Positions 61,697 through 64,000 of a stretch of 64,000 bases of DNA are shown here, piece after piece. The stretch's first letter is position 1; each line of letters begins with the position of its first letter. Location: NCBI RefSeq assembly GCF_947501785.1, contig NZ_CANMXB010000001.1, forward strand, positions 1,507,048-1,571,047. Direction: 5' to 3'. The DNA is from an uncultured Litoreibacter sp. GTDB taxonomy: Bacteria; Pseudomonadota; Alphaproteobacteria; Rhodobacterales; Rhodobacteraceae. Both the position numbers and the translations under genes were made by a program. The notes under the pieces are model-generated. The model was not told where the DNA came from, searched no databases, and saw nothing but the letters and a program-made list of their open reading frames with translations.

Positions 61697-62796
61697 GCAC
61701 CGCCTTCTTCTGGGATGAACGCTGCTTCTGGCATGGCGGCGGCAATTACGCGTTTACGCTGCCCTTGGGCGGGTTGGTCCAGCCACTGGCCGCAGGCGGG
61801 CTGCCCGAAAGCCCAGAGACCAAGCGCCGCCTGAAAAACCTGCTCGACGTCACCGGCCTGATCCACGACCTCAAACCGAAATCCGCGCCCGAGGCCACGT
61901 GGGACGATCTCGCCCGCGTCCACCCCGACGCCTTCCTGCGCAAGTTCAAGGACCTGTCAGACAATGGCGGCGGCGAAGTTGGCCTGCGCACCCCCTTCGC
62001 CCAGGGCGGGTTCGAGGCCGCAACCCTTTCGGCAGGTTTGGCCAAAGGCGCGTTGTTTGATGTCCTGAAGGGCCGCGTCGACAACGCCTACGCCCTGTCC
62101 CGCCCGCCCGGCCATCACTGCCTGCCGGACTTCCCCAACGGTTTCTGCCTGCTCGCCAATATCGCAATCGCGGTCGAGGCCGCTTTGGCCGAGGGCCTGA
62201 CCGAACGCGTCGCCGTCATCGATTGGGACGTGCACCATGGCAACGGGACGGAGGCGATATTCTACGACCGGGACGACGTGCTGACGATCTCGCTGCATCA
62301 GGAACATAACTATCCTGTAGATACCGGCGACGCGGAAGATCGTGGGGTTGGCGCAGGCGAAGGCTACAACATGAACATCCCGCTGCCGCCGGGCGGCGGG
62401 CATGCGCTGTACCTCGACGCCATGGACCGCTTGGTGCTGCCGGCGCTCGCCCAATATCAGCCCGATGTCATCATCATCGCCTGCGGCTATGACGCGGCGG
62501 CCATCGACCCGTTGTCACGCATGCTGGCCACGGCAGAGACCTTCCGCGCCATGACCGAACAGGTGATGGAGGCCGCGGACAACCTGTGCGACGGGCGTCT
62601 CGTGCAGGTGCACGAGGGCGGCTATTCCGAGGTCTACGTCCCCTTCTGCGGCCACGCCGTGCTGCAACAAATGTCGGGCAGCGGCATTGCCGCCCCCGAC
62701 CCGCTGGCCGAAACGTTTGAGGCCCGCCAACCCTCCCAACGGCTACAACGCTTGCACAGCGGCTTCATAGACGATCTGGAGGGTCTATTTTTCTGA
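61693..62796 (+). CDS. Histone deacetylase/acetylpolyamine amidohydrolase family protein
   Basis: The 367-residue zinc enzyme has RPPGHH, DWDVHHGNGTEAIFY with the zinc ligands (Asp, His), and CGYDAAAIDPL with the final aspartate, the complete catalytic signature. In bacteria such enzymes deacetylate small amines or proteins. Its end overlaps the convergent rhodanese gene by 12 bases. Confidence 0.92.
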   Translation: MSTAFFWDERCFWHGGGNYAFTLPLGGLVQPLAAGGLPESPETKRRLKNLLDVTGLIHDLKPKSAPEATWDDLARVHPDAFLRKFKDLSDNGGGEVGLRTPFAQGGFEAATLSAGLAKGALFDVLKGRVDNAYALSRPPGHHCLPDFPNGFCLLANIAIAVEAALAEGLTERVAVIDWDVHHGNGTEAIFYDRDDVLTISLHQEHNYPVDTGDAEDRGVGAGEGYNMNIPLPPGGGHALYLDAMDRLVLPALAQYQPDVIIIACGYDAAAIDPLSRMLATAETFRAMTEQVMEAADNLCDGRLVQVHEGGYSEVYVPFCGHAVLQQMSGSGIAAPDPLAETFEARQPSQRLQRLHSGFIDDLEGLFF

Positions 62797-63189
62797 CTTG
62801 GCCACCCGCTCCACCGGCCCGCCCTGCTCTTCCCAGGTGGAAAACCCTTCCCGGATATGCGCGGCCTCAAACCCCATATCCTGCAATGTCGCCACGCTTA
62901 GCGCGGACCGCCAACCTGACGCGCAGTGGAAGACGAATTTCTTGTCTTGCCCGAACACCTCTTTGAAATAGGGGCTGTCGGGGTCCACCCAAAACTCCAC
63001 CATCCCGCGCGGGCAGTGAAAGCTGCCGGGGATGAAACCGCCCCGCTCCCGTTCGCGCACGTCGCGGATGTCGACGATAACCACCTCCGGGTCGCCCACC
63101 ATTTTGATCGCGTCCGCCGTCTCGACTTCTTCGATCCGCGCCCTTGCCGCCGCCACCATCTCGGCAGCCGATGTTTTCAGTTTAGCCAT
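62785..63189 (-). CDS. Rhodanese-like protein
   Basis: The 134-residue protein is one rhodanese domain: VVIVDIRDVRERERGGFIPGSFHCPRG, and the active-site loop HCASGWRS with the catalytic cysteine. It may transfer sulfur or protect against cyanide; no partner is visible. Confidence 0.9.
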   Translation of the reverse strand: MAKLKTSAAEMVAAARARIEEVETADAIKMVGDPEVVIVDIRDVRERERGGFIPGSFHCPRGMVEFWVDPDSPYFKEVFGQDKKFVFHCASGWRSALSVATLQDMGFEAAHIREGFSTWEEQGGPVERVAKSEK

Positions 63190-63268
63190 GGGTCCACCCT
63201 TTGTTGACCGCTGCAGGGTTACACGCCTTGACCTGACATGGAAATGCGGGGGTTAGCGCTACCGTTTT

Positions 63269-63284
63269 TTGCAACCGGTTGCAA
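63269..63284. promoter_or_regulatory. LacI-like perfect palindrome TTGCAACCGGTTGCAA
   Basis: This 16-bp palindrome has the central CCGG/CG and TGCAAC arms typical of LacI-family operators. It lies 94 bases ahead of the CoA-transferase start and about 80 from the divergent rhodanese gene. Confidence 0.55.
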
Positions 63285-63377
63285 TTTTTTCCGCATCGCA
63301 GCAATCTCGTTGACTCTGCTGAAAGCAACGTCACAATGCCGCGAAATTCATCAGACATTCGGGAGACGCGACGTCAC

Positions 63378-64000
63378 ATGAAAAAAGTCTACAACTCCGC
63401 AGCCGAGGCCCTGGACGGCCTGCTGCATGACGGGATGTTTATCGCTGCTGGCGGCTTTGGCCTTTGCGGCATTCCCGAGCTGCTGCTCGACGCCATCAAG
63501 GACGCGGGCACCAAGGATCTGACCTTTGCCTCCAACAACGCAGGCGTGGATGACTTCGGCATCGGCATCCTGCTGCAAACGCGGCAAGTGAAGAAGATGA
63601 TCTCTTCTTACGTCGGTGAAAACGCGGAATTCATGCGCCAGTACCTCTCGGGCGAGCTGGAGCTGGAATTCAACCCGCAGGGCACCTTGGCCGAACGCAT
63701 GCGCGCAGGCGGTTGCGGCATCCCGGGCTTCTACACCAAGACCGGCGTCGGCACCGTGATTGCCGAGGGCAAGGAGCACAAGGACTTCAACGGCGAAACC
63801 TACATCATGGAGGAAGGCATCTTCGCCGACCTGTCCATCGTGAAGGCGTGGAAAGCGGATGCCACCGGCAACCTCGTGTTCCGCAAAACCGCCCGCAATT
63901 TCAACCCGCCCGCCGCGATGTGCGGCAAAACCTGCGTGGTCGAGGTGGAGGAAATCGTGGAAACCGGATCGCTCGACCCTGACAGCATCCACCTGCCCGG
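63378..64000 (+). CDS. 3-oxoacid CoA-transferase subunit A (partial)
   Basis: The frame runs to the end of the window, giving 207 residues. MKKVYNSAAEALDGLLHDGMFIAAGGFGLCGIPELLLDAI is the alpha-subunit N-terminus, with GGFGLCGIPE, SNNAGVDDFGIG and later VGTVIAEGKEHK. Together with a beta subunit it transfers CoA from succinyl-CoA to a 3-oxoacid, in ketone-body or dicarboxylate use. A -35/-10-like pair (TTGACT-N16-CACAAT, 63310-63337) lies ahead. Confidence 0.93.
   Translation, partial: MKKVYNSAAEALDGLLHDGMFIAAGGFGLCGIPELLLDAIKDAGTKDLTFASNNAGVDDFGIGILLQTRQVKKMISSYVGENAEFMRQYLSGELELEFNPQGTLAERMRAGGCGIPGFYTKTGVGTVIAEGKEHKDFNGETYIMEEGIFADLSIVKAWKADATGNLVFRKTARNFNPPAAMCGKTCVVEVEEIVETGSLDPDSIHLP

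Noticed and set aside
1-64000. tRNA genes, rRNA genes, CRISPR arrays and prophage
   Set aside because: None was found by reading both strands; no clover-leaf sets, 16S/23S segments, regularly spaced repeats or phage structural genes are apparent.

Overview
The window is a 64 kb piece of a chromosome from a marine Roseobacter-type alphaproteobacterium (Rhodobacterales). This is inferred from the high GC content, a GcrA cell-cycle regulator, a CtrA-type box in front of a Tad-pilus-like VWA gene, the many small secreted proteins typical of the group, a form II CoxL-like molybdoenzyme, a stand-alone Hint-domain protein and a short dispersed gene-end repeat. Most of the window is core chromosome with tightly packed operons. 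I see no rRNA or tRNA gene, no CRISPR array, no prophage and no intact insertion sequence.

Layout. 1-10 kb: VWA/TadG-like pilus protein, glutamate-type amino-acid dehydrogenase, a 3-hydroxyisobutyrate-dehydrogenase-like oxidoreductase, pirin, an alpha/beta hydrolase and small envelope proteins. 10-21 kb: an AT-rich HTH/membrane protein directly behind lepA, a low-molecular-weight tyrosine phosphatase preceded by a perfect 44-bp palindrome, a copper chaperone with a His-rich tail, rpmB, meaB, a DUF3108 protein and hrpB. 21-29 kb: an orphan CoxL-like molybdenum hydroxylase paired with a AAA ATPase, a DUF2235 hydrolase, and a PhyH dioxygenase and HD-domain protein that resemble the PhnY/PhnZ oxidative phosphonate pair, with an Rrf2-carboxymuconolactone decarboxylase operon between them. 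29-42 kb: valS with an unusual low-GC central segment, enoyl-CoA hydratase, two aminotransferases, a TIGR04283-type glycosyltransferase, YgfZ, an inositol monophosphatase, a DMT transporter, and divergent metR/metF with a MetR box between them.

42-50 kb: fasciclin protein, an operon argD-argF-NADAR-rraA on the minus strand, gcrA, then an accessory-looking patch holding a DUF1835/winged-helix operon and a membrane-protein/XRE operon that diverge from two tandem operators. 50-64 kb: AsmA, Dabb, pabB, rimO, a two-TM potassium-channel-like protein, an FkbM methyltransferase, YHYH and Hint proteins, dgkA, an M48 lipoprotein protease, a histone-deacetylase-family amidohydrolase, a rhodanese, and the start of a CoA-transferase alpha subunit behind a LacI-like palindrome.

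How the genes work together. Coupled pairs, judged by stop/start overlaps, include argD-argF, NADAR-rraA, DUF1835-winged helix, membrane protein-XRE, and the 80-aa protein with the deacetylase. Convergent neighbours often overlap by 4 to 52 bases. The parts most likely to hold undescribed biology are the CoxL-AAA pair, the HTH/membrane protein behind lepA, the DUF1835/winged-helix unit with its tandem operator, the 44-bp palindrome in a 5' leader, and the valS insertion. None of these functions could be tested here; all database-type identifications come from reading motifs by eye.
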